DNA of 64,000 bases from Maratus speciosus (GCA_963932465.1 OZ010790.1:350945087-351009086); one strand, 5' to 3'. Shown: positions 1-12,714, numbered from the stretch's first letter. The notes: a model not told the origin generated them from the letters alone. Numbers and translations: made by a program.

Positions 1-340
1 TTGGTAAATACCGTTTAAAAAGGTGAGTGTAGGTTTTTTCAACGAAATATGTTGGACAGGAACATACTGTAACGATTGGGCGGATTGGTAAATCCATAAT
101 ATTATCTTTTAGTCTACCTATGACGGAGGGAGTGGTTGCAGCCTTGTTAAGTATTAATTAAATTTTATAAAATTGGCCAAACTCCTTTTCAGATTATTTC
201 TTTAATTTTATTTTCTATTTTCAAATTGGGGACTTTATTTAACCGCCCACAATGGATATTTTCAATGCACAGCTTCATCTGTTCGAAATATTCTTGTGTG
301 TTTAAAATAGCACAGGGGTTAGTTTTTTAGGCCTGGATAA
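1..340. other. AT-rich sequence, nothing recognised
   Basis: I see no coding frame, RNA gene or clear repeat structure here. Confidence 0.4.
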
Positions 341-540
341 TAACAACGTCCTTATCATTTCTCATTTTCCCTGCTATTATCTTAAACTCTTTATGTTGAG
401 GGTTTGGTCTCTAAATAATTGATCTCATGTTATTAATAACAAGAGATCATTTATTTACAGAGAAAACCCTCAACATGAAGAGTTTAAGAGAATATCAATG
501 GTAAGGACATTATTATTATTATTACAATAACATGAGATCA
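341..540. repeat. Foldback (MITE-like) inverted repeat
   Basis: Two arms pair imperfectly. The left arm at about 383-426 reads AACTCTTTATGTTGAGGG and its reverse complement, with few mismatches, is at about 442-487. Pairing continues outward to about 349 and 512. The loop is very short (TGTTATTAATAACA). The right arm also contains a second GATCATTTRTTTA copy near 535. A palindromic non-autonomous DNA element is the simplest reading. Target duplications are not clear. Confidence 0.55.
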
Positions 541-1329
541 TTTGTTTATAGACTTATTGTAGTGACAACAACTATTTGTTTTTCACTGATAAAAGCTAAG
601 TAAGTTTCGTTTGAAAACATTTTGATTTTAAAAGTACTTTATTGTATTTTTAAATGATTTTATATTATGTTTTACGCGCCTTTAAGCAAAGTATATGCAT
701 TTATTTGTATTATTATGAATTTTAATGAAATAAAATTTATTCATATTATACAGCTATAGCAAAAAAAAAAAAAAAAAGCTTGACACTCAAGCCACAGTCT
801 CAATGTTTAGATGTTATATGTTATTTTTACCTGCATTAAGCAGAAAAAGCGGGCGAGAGTTTCTATCACGCATTGGTCACGTGGAGTGGTGATACTTGCA
901 GCTTGATATGACACAGCGTTCTCCGTTTTTTTAGTTCTGGTTGTGGTTTAAAATTAGGGGCTTTTTTTAAATTCTTTTTGCTGCAGAAAGAAATTCTTCT
1001 AATGCCCATAATGGGACGAAACATGTTTAAAATGTTGAAATAACACGAGGATTGTCTTTAGTAGAAAAAAAAAAATCCAAAATTTGGTAACTTGAATGTC
1101 TTATAGAGTGAAAAGTTTGTTAAAAGTCAAGGAAAATATGAAACAAGTAATATAAAAATTTTGTTTTTAAAGTCAATTCCTACTTAGGTCATCAAAGAAA
1201 AATTTAATATAATCCCTTAAGCTAATATTAGTTTTTGTTGCATTAAAATTTCTCAATTTGTTGATTTTCTCTAAGCAAGTAGGTTTACAATAGAAGTCTA
1301 TGGAAATTTGACAAAATATTAGAGATATC
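541..1329. other. AT-rich sequence with a 17-nt A tract
   Basis: No gene is visible. An A tract at about 762-778 follows an AATAAA at about 729, which could be the end of a decayed retroposon, but no body is recognisable upstream. Confidence 0.35.
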
Positions 1330-1425
1330 ACCAAGTTGGCGTCACTTTTGGCGACTCATTTTGGTCGCCAAATTTGGCGATATATCGCCAAGTTGGCAAC
1401 AAACTTGGGGTATTTGGCGGCAGAA
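1330..1425. repeat. Cluster of TTTGGCGA / TCGCCAA motifs
   Basis: Within about 95 bases the words TTGGCGA, TCGCCAA and close variants recur at least six times in both orientations. The same word recurs in many unrelated repeats of this window, for example at 4440-4520, 24.4 kb, 43.8 kb and 51.2-51.6 kb. The stretch is probably a decayed repeat. Confidence 0.4.
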
Positions 1426-2049
1426 CAGGGTCACTCCTATGGTAACCCCTTACTGAAAATAATTTCATTGATCATCAATAACCAATGGCTGCCATTTTGT
1501 TTCCCATGCAAAACTAAAATTATTTAATTAAAATTTAATTAATTAATTAATATTTGAAAAACTGTATTAACACCAATTGTCATCCAGTACAAGTTTTAAA
1601 AAAATTATTTCAACTTGATAGGATGAAAAATGAGTATTTTATTAACGATTGAAAATTTGAACAAGATATATAAATATATAAATAAATATAGGGAGAGTGT
1701 GAACTAATAGTAGTGATTGAAAAAATAATGTTACTTTTGTAAATAAAAGTTTATAAGGTGGGAGTTTTTTTGTATTATTCAATGTCAAAATTTGTTTTGC
1801 TGGCACTGTAAATTTTGAAAGTTAAAAATTTTTGAAACTTAAAGTTAAATTGAGAACCTGACCGCGAAACCTCATCCAAAGATTTTTCGAATCGAGCTAA
1901 ATATCAAGAAAGTGAGTCTCTGATCCTAAAAGAAAATCCACCGACACAAAGATGCATTGCATCTCGTCACGGAATGCCTTCTGACACTTTAAGTAAAATC
2001 ATTCAGCAACAAAGAAAGGTTTGAAATAAAAAAAAGTGTTTATCCAAAC
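1426..2049. other. AT-rich sequence, nothing recognised
   Basis: No coding frame or structured repeat could be supported. Confidence 0.35.
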
Positions 2050-3013
2050 AAAAAGTTTTCTGTAAAAAAAAAAATAGCGCCAAGTTCTCCTTAATATTTC
2101 GGCCAGAAAAAGTAGTGATATCTGAAGTTCGCACAAGTTAAAAGCCAAACATCCCAAATCTTTCATTGAAAATGGCTTCCTGCGACTTGGCCGTTAATGC
2201 CTTCTATAGCATTTCCAAATTAATGAGTGGAAATTACGCATTTATGAATTATTTCAATATTAAAAAAAGTAATATTAGAATGCAAAGAGGCAAATTCAAA
2301 TGAAGACATTACAAGTAAAAGATTTCTGATAAATACCATTAAGTTTCAACAAACATTAGTTTTGATTACAAATCGTTTATTCCACTTATGGTTTGATTGT
2401 CAGTTTGTTACGGTGTAAACCTAAAGTCATTAACACGAAACCCATGAAATGAAACACAATTTACTTTCTTCAAATCTCATTATACGTTACATTATATTTT
2501 AATGTATAATATTGAAATCTTGTGCATTGACGAAAGGGATTTTTTCTTTTGAACATTTATTATACTTTGTTTGCATACAGTAATGTATTGCAATAACCTT
2601 AGAATGCACTTATTCGCTTTAAACTGTTAAAAGCTGATACTAATTATGTTTTAGTAATTAGGGATATTATCTTCTGAATACAGGTATTTTGTTATTTTTA
2701 ACTTCTAAGCATTTAAATAGACTGAAGTGGTTTATATGCTTTTTCTAAATGTGTATTTTATTTCTGTAATTTGTGCCGCAAAATGCCTAAAATCCTCAAA
2801 AAATGTAGTTGTCATGTAGCTGATTTGCACATACTTTAGAATTTGAAAAACCCTCTCGAATGCATTAACGGCCAAGTCGCAGGAAGCCATTTTCAATGAA
2901 AGATTTGGTATGTTTGGCTTTTAACTTGCGCGAACTTCAGATATCACTACTTTTTCTGGCCGAAATATTAAGGAGAACTTGGCGCTTTTTTTTCCACCAG
3001 AAATTTTTTTTTT
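2050..3013. mobile_element. Non-autonomous DNA element with ~125-bp or longer TIRs
   Basis: The left arm at about 2075-2200 (from AGCGCCAAGTTCTCC to GGCCGTTAATGC) is repeated in reverse complement at about 2862-2986 (from GCATTAACGGCC to GGAGAACTTGGCGCT) with only a few mismatches. Weaker pairing of A/T-rich ends extends to about 2050 and 3013. The ~660-bp interior is AT-rich and has no transposase frame. This is a non-autonomous element whose superfamily cannot be assigned. Part of the inner arm sequence (GATATCACTACTTTTTCT) recurs just outside at 3018, suggesting a local rearrangement. Confidence 0.75.
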
Positions 3014-3100
3014 TTTTGATATCACTACTTTTTCTATGTTTTTTTCAAGTGTGTTTTTCTAAACGATATTAATAAAAGGCTTTTTTTTTAATTTTGGTAC

Positions 3101-3413
3101 TTTTATGTTAGCTGGGCACAAATTTTATCAATAGCATTTTGGCTTTTCGCCAACAGCAGTTTTCAATTTTTGCATGTGTAAATTGGAAACAATGCTTTTA
3201 TTTTCAAATAAAATATTTTGGTTTATGTTATTATTTCTTATTTATTTATTTATTTATTTATTTCTATGTTTTAAATAAAATGAGTGAAATGCACCTATTT
3301 TAAATGAGATGGCTGAAAAGTTTAGATTTTTAAATGAAATGAATGCAATATGAACAATGAAGATGGGAACAGTATTTTGGCGATTTGCTACTTGCGCCCG
3401 GCTAACATAAAAA
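3101..3413. mobile_element. MITE, TIR TTTTATGTTAGCYGGGCRCAA
   Basis: The left end TTTTATGTTAGCTGGGCACA matches the reverse complement of the right end TTGCGCCCGGCTAACATAAAA. The interior holds a (TTTA)n tract at about 3236-3262 and a TTTGGCGATTTGCTACTTGCG right subterminus like that of the copy at 51226-51608. It is a short non-autonomous element of a family with at least two complete and several partial copies here. Confidence 0.65.
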
Positions 3414-3479
3414 TGATTAAATTTATTTTATTGAACTTTGCAAATTTATACTTTATTTCTTTTTATATTAAAGTAATAT

Positions 3480-3650
3480 CCACCTCTAGCAAGCAGTTTT
3501 GTCTCCCTTAAATGCATGTTAAGCATTGCATCAAGTAACTGTTATTCATAATTTAATTTACGAGCCCATTCTTTTGCGAAATCGGAAGCTTTTGATAGAG
3601 GAATCAAGAACTCTTTACGAGCATGGAAGCACATCATATATTTTGTGTTG
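3480..3650 (+). repeat. Fragment of composite dispersed repeat (R1)
   Basis: The stretch with GTCTCCCTTAAATGCATG, AAGCATTGCATC, TTTTGCGAAATCGGAAG and AATCAAGAACTC matches the same ordered words at 43462-43600 and 51083-51225, at lower identity. It is a partial copy of the repeat called R1 in this annotation. Confidence 0.5.
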
Positions 3651-4430
3651 TTATGTATTTCGTCTTTCGTGACAAATATCTCTTAACTCACTTATGCTTA
3701 GTGTACTTTTGCTTATCAGTTGCAATACGTTCTCTAATGCAGAGATTTTTAATCCTATTAAGTAATATTTTCTAATTGGGTTCACTGCCAATTATTGTAT
3801 TTTAACTGATACGATTTAATGCAAGTGAAATGGTTCTTATGAAATCCTTTGACAATATCTTCATTTACATTAAACCATATTGATGCTAATATCGTTTTGT
3901 TTCACGCTAACCTTTTCAGTAGATTCGATTGCGGAAGAATAGAAAATCTACCGGCGCACTGCCACGAACCATTAGAAAATCTATCATTATTCTCATCTAA
4001 TTATCTTGAACAATGTGCTAATGTGCCGCGGTATTAAGATTTTAGCTAATTTTACTCGAAACCTGAAAACAAAAATGCGAGGAACCCGAATATAGAAGAT
4101 TCATTCTAACGTACATAACGATAAACAGGTTACACATTATAGAATTATAATAATCATAAGGAGAGCTGACAGTTTCGCTGCTTTAATTGTTTCCGCAAAT
4201 CCTCTGTATATGATACAGAAGTTTTAACAGAGTAAAGACTACCAACATAGTAACAGTTAGTATAATAAGAGTACAATATAGTAATAATAGCAGAGGATTT
4301 GTTCAATGACGAAACTATTGACACTTTGAAAATATTCATACGTTATACCATTTAACAAATCTGATGATATGCGGAAAAATATAAATACATGGCTCGCATT
4401 AATAATTAACTCGACGAAAAATAGCCACTA
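3651..4430. other. Unannotated sequence
   Basis: No gene or clear repeat is supported. Two short open frames here have no recognisable domain. Confidence 0.35.
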
Positions 4431-4534
4431 GCGTCAAATTCTCGCCAAGTTTGGCCATTCTTTAGCAAGGAATCGCCAAATTTGGTAACATATCATGCCA
4501 ATTCTAAATTTGGCGGAGAAAAATGTTTTGTCTA

Positions 4535-4650
4535 TTCTGACGTCATAATGATGCATATGTATTATACATATATCTATAATATGTATGATGCAAATGTATT
4601 ATGTATTATATGCATATGTATAATATGTATGGTGCATATGCATAAAGTTC
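4535..4650. repeat. Low-complexity ATGCATATGTAT tract
   Basis: Alternating ATGCATATGTATTATACATAT-type words form a degenerate purine-pyrimidine tract with several self-complementary stretches. Confidence 0.5.
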
Positions 4651-4759
4651 ATTAACATCACTAAAACGCACGTAAAGGAATAATGTTTCATAAATAGTAG
4701 CGGATATTTGCCAGATTGACTAGAGTGCTATTGAAATTAGAATTCCGACATAAATAACA

Positions 4760-5140
4760 GACCGGGAGGCGTCTGAACACTCCAATACCTCATCGAGTTT
4801 ATAGCTGAAATCTTAGGATTAGTCGAAACTAGATTAGCATATTAAAATACGACTGGTCTGCCAAGTCATATCTTGGTAGAAACCACCTGAAGATCTAATT
4901 TTAGTGGTTAACTGATAGGTTTACTATTGTGTTTTCCTGCATCCAAAAGTATGGAAACATGGAGAAATGGGTGCAGGAAAATCTACCAATTAACCACTAA
5001 AATTGGGTCTGTAGGTGGTTTCCACAAAGATGTGACTTTGCAGACCAGTTGCATTTTAACATGCTAATCCATTTTTGACAAACCGAAAATTTCAGCCATC
5101 AACTCGATGAGGTAATGATCTGGGCAGACGCCTACTGATC
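4760..5140. mobile_element. Foldback MITE of ~380 bp
   Basis: The arms at about 4766-4935 and 4968-5133 are inverted copies. Matching pairs include GAGGCGTCTG with CAGACGCCTA, CCTCATCGAGTT with AACTCGATGAGG, GACTGGTCTGCCAAGTCA with TGACTTTGCAGACCAGTT, and TTTTCCTGCATCC with GGTGCAGGAAAA. The loop is only about 30 bases. There is no coding capacity, so this is a foldback-type non-autonomous element. Target duplication is not evident. Confidence 0.75.
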
Positions 5141-6060
5141 TTTAAAAAAATTTGTTTTAAGGAAGTAAAAGATAGAAAGATGTGCAAATAAACTGAAAGA
5201 TTTGCTTTATCAAGATTTTTGTAAAAGCATATAAGAAATCATGTAACACCTTTATAACTGAGGCTAATTTTCATTAATCAGGTTTTGGCGACCAACATAT
5301 CTTATCTATAACTATAATCTTTCGTTTACAGATTTAAAATTAACAATAAATTAACAGTAAATAGCCTAATAATACAATATAATAACATTAGCAGCGGCCT
5401 TCGGAGGCCGCATCTATCGCATATCGTTAAAGACAGCTTTATTAGTTATCCATTTCATTTACACACAATTAAAAGGAGATCTCAAAAAATTTTCATATGA
5501 GAATTAGGATACTTTTCCACTACACGTGCCTTGGCATTTTTTAAAAATCTTGGCACAATTCGGACTTCAGAAAGTGAGATGTGTTGCCAAATGGTATAAA
5601 AAAACTATGAAAACAAGCCTAATGAAATTTTATTTTGTTTATATATATATATAAACATTTTATTTATACATGTATAAAATATTGTTTTTATATACAAATT
5701 ATTTCTGTCTGTATATAAAAATAAATAAACGGGTTCCTTACATTAAATACATTGTATACATATGGAAAAAATTGCTAGTGTACATGAAACAGTAAATAGT
5801 TTGCCAGAAAATGCGTTACCAAATTTCTTTTCTCGTCAAGGCAATTTTCTCTATTTCGCCAAGGCCACTATATCGTAAAAGTACTTAATTGTGATTATAT
5901 TTTGTTAAATGTTTTATTATTGTTTCAATATGGTGTATAGATCATAACCTATACTGATTAAAATTCTCAGGTATATGAATTTTTTTCTATTTAACAAACA
6001 TTTTTGGAAAAGCAAATAAAATTTTATTCTGCTTGAAATTACGTGACTCCTTCAAAATTC
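5141..6060. other. AT-rich sequence with a (TA)n tract
   Basis: It holds a short (TA)n microsatellite near 5639-5653 and TCGCCAAGG words near 5858. No gene is recognised. Confidence 0.35.
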
Positions 6061-6447
6061 TGTAATCGACTTTTGGCGACCAACATTGGCCCAATTGAAT
6101 GTGTTAAGGAACTGTATACAACCAAATCAACACCCCCGGTTTCAAGGGTTTAGATGCGGAAATTCTGTGTTTTCAGATTTTTCTGGTTCATTGTGCTACA
6201 AACCCGACTTACTTGGGAAATTTCATAATTCTGCGACTTTTAGAAGTACCTTAGTTATTTGATGATGCGAAGTGAGTTAGTGACAAAAAAGCGCTTTTTC
6301 GAAATTTAATATTTCGAAAACTACTAAATACAGAAACATGAAATCGTGGAATCTAGTTCAGTTTGATCATACGAACATGTGTATAAAAGAAAAATTTGTA
6401 TATTTCTTCCTAAAACGACGTCATGAGGGGGTGAAAAGTGTGTCGAA

Positions 6448-7375
6448 ATGGTTCAGGAAAAGGTAGCTTACGGCTTGTGCGAACTTGGCGGACGCACTGC
6501 CGTGCTCCCAGAAACTTAAATTTTTTCTGGTTTTGCCAAAGCACATTTCTGAAAGAAAACAAATTCTAGAAATCATAGAATGGCATACGAAAAACACGAT
6601 GCTGCAGAAAAAAAGGAAATTTGTGATGACACTTGATGATACGTGGGTTTATTTAATTTACTATAGTAAAAGTGTCGATCAATTCAGTATAAAAAAGTTG
6701 GTTAATCATAGTTGAGCAATTTTCTATTGCTCAACTGACGGTGATGAACGTACGAAGTGACTTCGTTCGGACTGTAAAGAAATGTGTTCTATAAAGAAAA
6801 GTTTCCAAAGGGATTCTAGACAGTTGCAAGATTATGTTACAACGGCAAATTAAAAATTTAAAAAAAATCTGAAGTAAAGCAAAACTTAATTCACCCTACT
6901 ATCCGCAGAATATTTTAGAAGACATTTCTGAAGAAGAAATTCCATCCTTATATAGAAATGACATTTATAAATTTGAGCTTCATAAGGGCCACATGTCTAA
7001 ATAAACTTTCGCTTTTTTAGCAAAGATAGAATCAGAAACAGGAATAAAGATTATCTCACTTAAAGAAATACCTGTAAAATCAACTGATTCTTCTCCAATG
7101 CACTTTTGCAATTACTGTTTATTAAACTTTACACGGGGCTCGAACAGCATCTGTCCGAGAATTTATACTAAAGCAGACAGATGCAGACAGAGCCCGCGTG
7201 TAAAAGTTAAAATGAGCCTTAGTCAAACGGCTTCCAAGAACACTGAATGGACTTTGGAAAGCGGTCAAAGATGAATGGGGTTGAATGGACATGACAGTAC
7301 TAAGATGAAGTTTACATTCATTGAAAATTCGAGCTATAGCTATTGTCAAGAAACATCTATGAGAAAGATGCAAAT
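6448..7375 (+). pseudogene. Decayed Tc1/mariner-type transposase
   Basis: An ATG at 6448 opens a frame (MVQEKVAYGLCELGG) that merges after small frame changes with 6485-6715, where KFVMTLDDTWVYL fits the first-aspartate block of an IS630-Tc1-mariner DDE transposase. After a scrambled stretch, 6885-7110 gives KAKLNSPYYPQNIL, YKFELHKGHMSK, GIKIISLKEIPVKS and SSPMHFC. I recall these as blocks of an arthropod Tc1/mariner-like family. The tail (LNGLWKAVKDEWG) continues to about 7375. In-frame stops and shifts occur, and the position I expect to be the last acidic residue reads H (SPMHFC). The element is dead. Its ends were not found with confidence. Family placement is from memory of motifs and moderately sure. 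Confidence 0.65.
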
Positions 7376-8260
7376 CGCGGTATAAAAATACGACTTTTAT
7401 ATATAAAACGTAACTATCGAAATCAGTTACAAAAAGTGCGAACAGCCTGTTGTATTACTGTTTTTTTGACGCAGTTTTCACCACTGATAAATATACTATA
7501 GTAAAACCTCCATAACGAACATTCCAGAATAGCGAAGACCTCTATTTTACGGACAAATTTACAATACCTACTCCGAAAACCTAATTTTGTGTAAGTTTAA
7601 CCTCTGAATAACGGACATTCCGAATAACGAACAGTAATTTTGGCGATAAAGGATGAAAAATTATTTTTTAACGAAAAAAAAAGTAAAAAACCTCTAAATT
7701 TATCAGGGCAACGCGTCACAGATTTTATGATCACAGATAAATGAAGGGCGTGTGATGGGGCAAATCCCATCTCTCACGCCACATCCGAGAAAAAAAAAAG
7801 GTCCCTCCTTCAACGATTTAGTATTTTCTGCTGATTACTGTAGCACATGTAGTACATGATTAATGTAGAAGCACAAATTTTTGATCCGCAGAATTTCATA
7901 ATACATACATCCTTTTCTCTTTAGTTTTAAATACGCGTAAGATAACTTCGTTTACAAATGACATTAATCTTGAGGATAGATAACACGCTGACTAGTTGCA
8001 CTATACTCCAGCTCAAAAAAAATTTCGGATAGTCTTATGCAGTATCAAGAAACAATGAAAAAAAAAATCTTAGTAGAGCTCGTTCGTAAAATTAAAAATA
8101 TAATTGACTAGATTCCATCATTGCATAACATAGAAGAGTAAAATCAGAGACTTCACGGTATGTCATATAATCAAAGAAAATGAAACATAATCACTGAAAA
8201 CATAACATATGATTTTATTTATTTATTTTTACTCTTATCTAAAACAAAGAAAGAAAATTA

Positions 8261-8262
<2 letters not shown>

Positions 8263-8292
<30 letters not shown>

Positions 8293-8293
8293 G
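8263..8293. repeat. Poly-T tract inside the Tigger element
   Basis: About 30 consecutive T residues, a simple repeat. Confidence 0.8.
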
Positions 8294-8419
8294 AGAAATT
8301 GTTTACTGATTTTTTGGCAGTGAGAATTAAAGGGTCCAAGAATGCGACGACAACAGGGAAAAAAAAATTTCGTAATGTCGATTACTGTTCGAAGCTTGTT
8401 TGTGATTAATATTTCGAGA

Positions 8420-9910
8420 ATGGCCTCAAAAGGAAAATGAGAAACTTTAAAAGAAAAATTTGAAATTGTAAGAGTTTCTGAGAAAGAGAAATTGAATTTA
8501 CGGATAATTGCTGAACCTAGTTAAGACGCAGGTGGGAGAGATTTTACGAAATAAAGAAGAAATAAGAAATTTACCGATTACTAACTGTAACGAGAAACTA
8601 AAAATGTGAAATTGATTCTATAATTCTGAATTGGTTTACTTCAGTTTTTTCAAAAAACGTTCGTATAAATGGGCTTTTCATTCAGGAAAAGGCTTTAGAA
8701 GTCGCTAAAGAAATCGGATTACACGATTTTAAGGCTCCTAGTGGGTGGCTGGAAAAATTCCGATCTCGGCACAACATCTCTTTCAAAACAATATGTGGAG
8801 CAGCAAAATCATAAATCAGCAGATATTAAAGACGTGGAGGATTGGCATGAATGACTACAATCAATCTTTGAAGGTTATGAGAAGAGAAACATTTTTAGTA
8901 CCGATGAAACCGGACTTTTTTTCTGAATTTTTCCGAATATGACTTTGTGTTTTAAAAAGAAGGATTGTATCGGCGGTAGAATGTCCAAAAAGCTGCTCAT
9001 TAATTTATTATGATGCAATGCGCTAGGAGAATTTGAAATCCCTCTTATTATGGGAAACTCTCTGAAACCCAGGTGTTTCTCAAAGAACATTCAATTTAAT
9101 AAATTTGGTATTGTGTGGAGAGCGAATAAGAAAGTCTGGATGACCTTTCTTTTAAGAATCGAATTGTTAACTTCATTTGATAATAGGATGAAAAAACAAC
9201 AAAGAAAAGTTCTCTTGCTTTTCGACAATGCAAGTTCTCATTCAAAACATCTGGAATTCGACAATGATAAAATTGTGTCCCCTCCCACCAAAAAAAAAAA
9301 GTTTTTAGAATTGTGTTTTTCGTAATACACAATTTTATAGCCTGGTACAGAAAGCTTTTATTACGGCACGCATTCTTTTAAAGTTAGATTCTATGAATAT
9401 ACTTTAGAACTGCCTAAAATTATTAATGCTCTCGATGCTATAATTTGGAGTTCCTCAGCTGTAAAAAACATAAGACCGGAAAGCGTACGACGATTTTTCC
9501 GAAAAGCAGGCTTTATATTAAAAGAAAATGAAAAACACATTTCCGATACAAATGAAGAATTAAGCGAAATAAGTGAATTAATGAAATATATCAGGAGTGA
9601 AGAAGCTGCCGAAAATTCCATTTATTGATGATTCGTGATGCATCTATAGAAGAATCTGCTGATGTATGCGATTGAATTCCTTCAGAATTTTCGACAAAAG
9701 CTGACTCTATTAGTAATGATGAAACAGCTATAGATACTGGAAATACTTCCTGCAATATCGAGAATTTCCAAGAAGCGGTAAAATACAGTGAGCAGCCGCA
9801 CAATATTTTTGTAAAAAAAGATGATTCATGAGGATTAAAACTGATGACAGAGTTAAACTTCACATTGGAAAACAAATTTCATGTAATCTCTAGCAAACGC
9901 AAACTTTTTT
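8420..9910 (+). pseudogene. Tigger/jerky-type transposase remains
   Basis: An ATG at 8420 (MASKGK) starts the region. At 8672-8790 the frame reads IQEKALEVAKEIG then FKAPSGWLEKFRSRHNISF, the CENP-B-type DNA-binding helix-turn-helix typical of Tigger/jerky proteins. At about 8880-8925 NIFSTDETGLFF carries the first catalytic D. Next comes GGRMSKKLLINLL, then GNSLKPRCFSKN at 9050, then VLLLFDNASSHSKH at about 9210-9250 with the second D. A deletion or rearrangement at about 9270-9400 removes the third acidic block. The C-terminal AVKNIRPESVRRFFRKAGF follows at about 9460-9515. Several stops and frameshifts break it. Sharing the element's orientation with both TIRs supports the assignment. Confidence 0.8.
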
Positions 9911-10171
9911 AACAGATTTTTTTCGTAAGAATGTAACAAAAAGTGGATAAAGTTATGCATATTTTTTTTCAGTTTAATAGCTTAAAAAAATAAATTTAAT
10001 TTCTGGTTAATCATATAATAGAACTTTTAGGATATACAAAAGCCAATTAATGAAACATTAAGTATTTCGTAGCAATTTTTTAATTTCTGAGGTTTTCCCA
10101 ATAGCGAAAACCTCCGAATAGCGGACAGTTTCTTCACTCCCGAGGTATACGTTATTCAGAGACTTGCTGTA

Positions 10172-11675
10172 CTTGCCAAACATGTTATCAATAAACGTTC
10201 ATTCCACGTCTCTTTTTTCTGTTTGTATTTAGAGGAGTCCAATGAACCACATATTCTAATACAATAAATGATGGTTACGGTGTCATCAACAACAACTGAA
10301 GTGCCTGTGAGTTTAGGGGCACCCTGTGTCCCATTTTTAAAACTGCATTAATTTAAGGTATCGTTACACGATTGAAAATCGTTAATTTAATGTTCTGATA
10401 GATTTAGACCCCTATAGACAAGCGATAATGCAATCGCTTGAATATACTCACAAATAATTTATGTCTCTGGTACATTTATTCCGAGTTCTGATAAAATTAT
10501 TCTTTTTTTACAATAAATATATGGTTCCTAAAGCTGTTAGAGTAATATTTTGTTTTACTCAAAAATACCTTTTTGTATTAAATTAGTTTTGAATATTATT
10601 GTATTGTTATTGTATTAAATGCTTCTAGAAATCCATTTTGCTTTAATGCATTAGTTAAACATAAAAGTTATCTCAATTGTTAATTTCCTAGTTCATGTTT
10701 CAGAGATAATTTCTTTAATAAATGAAAATCAATTACTGATTGGGATTATTAATAATAGCACATCACAAATAAAACAGTATTGATAAATAATATAGTAAGT
10801 ATGAGAAAATGTATTTATCATTAGAAAGTTAAATTAGAAAGTTAAAGTTCCGTTATTATCAGACATTAAAATTTACTCTAAAATAGAATTAGAGTAAAAT
10901 AGCATGGTTAATGAATCTTTCTGTTTATAGATGTCTAACTTTTATTAATTATCTTATTTTGTATTAATACTTGTATTTATTATGTTAACTTTTATTAATT
11001 ATTTAACGTTAAAGCTCGTAAAGAAATGTTTATAGAACGTTTCAGAGACAAATAACTTTTAAAAAGTGCATTTCAGTTGAAGAATATAGGTTTTATACTT
11101 ACTGTATAAGTAAACAAAGCTCAAGTATATTTTGAATTTCTTGTTTCAAATTGCGTATTTCAAATGTTCAACTTAGAAAATAAACTTTGTGCCACAGAAA
11201 GAACTTTGAGATAAATGCTTTATAGTGGAGAAGGCTACAGAATTTTAAACATATTACATAATGAGACAGAACTTAGTTTTTGAATTACTGAAAAAAATCG
11301 TGAACATGATGAACAAAGGACCCTTTCAGTAACATGTGACACACATTCATTTCCGTGTCTTTTGTTCCACTCCTACTTAAGAATCAATACATCACTTGCT
11401 GCGAATGGCGAAGAAGTTTTTCTAACTGAACAAACACCTGACATTTCTCAAGAGAAATTACATTCTCTGGAATTGAATAGAATTTATCTGGGTTTCATTC
11501 AACTAATGTGATAAGCTGATATGTAACAAACATCAGAAGTAACCAGTGAGAGTGTTCAGAATTTTAATTAAAACTCTTTCTTCAAACAATTTATATTTTA
11601 ATTTTTAACATGTAAATATGATTTTCAATACGCTTTCTGTGAATTCTGAAACACTCTAAACATATAAACGCGTTA

Positions 11676-11710
<35 letters not shown>

Positions 11711-12714
11711 TAAGTTTAATTGTATAGTTAAATTAATTATTTTATTTAAACAACAATTTAATTTTTATATAAAAAAATATGTGAGAAAAATTTTAAATAT
11801 ATTTCATGACATTTTAGCAATTGAAAATTAGAACAATGCTAAAATATAGTTTTCCCCAAATAAACTACATACTTCATTTTGTTCCAAAAGAAGAGGTAAT
11901 TTACTGAGGTGACCTTTAACAGCATCTTTTTTTTTTTTTTTATTTAAATATTTTAAAAGGAATAGGGAAAGTGTGTGTTAAACTAAAGAAGACAAAGAGG
12001 ATAATGCCTCACCAGAATTTTGGATTTCTTAAAACATTACTATCTACTTCATGTAGTACTTTCCTTTTGTTAAAAAAAGTAAAGATTCCCAATGTTCGCT
12101 TCTTTATTTGGTGAGAATTAATATCCCTTTTTTACAAATAAGTGAAGTTCAGGTTTCACCAGCTATGTTGAACAATCTGAAAATTAATCAAACTGCACCG
12201 ATATCGAAGAATTCTAGGCAGCTCGGAAAGTCTTATTCTACAGTAATATATATTTTCGAGATTTAATAGTTTTCTACCTGTTAATCTATAAACACTTCTA
12301 TTTCTAGATTAAAATATACATTTTTTTTGATAATTTTTCACATTACACAATTATAAATTTCCGATATCTTATGTTGTATTTTCATTAATGTGCTGATATA
12401 AGCGTGCGTTATATGTATATCTCTATGCAAATTTACGAATGTTGTACTGTGTTATGTAGAGATGAATATTTGTTGTATATAAAAAAAAAAAAATACTTTA
12501 CAAAGATTTATATCTCTCGTTTTCCTTCATTATATCTTTTTTTTGGAATTTAACATCATACATTCAGGTACAAGAAATATTGTACAACATATTTATTAAA
12601 TTGAAAAATAGAATTCAAAAATAGTTGAAAAAATATTAAATATATTTTTGTTGAAATGTATATGAAGTAATATGCTTTAAAATAAATTATGTTTAAGATT
12701 TTTTAATACTACTA
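10172..12714. other. AT-rich sequence, nothing recognised
   Basis: Only simple tracts stand out: poly-T at about 11680-11706 and 11928-11941, poly-A at about 12480-12493. No coding frame, TIR pair or RNA gene could be supported. Confidence 0.4.

Larger units (their letters stand above)
7499..10169 (+). mobile_element. Tigger/pogo DNA transposon (decayed)
   Basis: The left end TAGTAAAACCTCCATAACG (7499 on) and the reverse complement of the right end, CAGCAAGTCTCTGAATAACG, are degenerate versions of one terminal repeat, each flanked by TA (7497-7498 and 10170-10171). Subterminal sequence resembling gaatagcg(g/a)ac repeats at both ends. The roughly 2.67-kb length, TA target and the CENP-B/DDE coding remains inside identify a pogo-group Tigger-like element of the Tc1/mariner superfamily. 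Confidence 0.8.

Noticed and set aside
762..778. 3' end of a processed retroposon
   Set aside because: AATAAA and a poly-A are present, but nothing upstream resembles a LINE, SINE or processed gene.
9391..9875. Minus-strand frames of 76 and 94 aa
   Set aside because: They are antisense shadows of the Tigger transposase C-terminus, which is readable on the plus strand.
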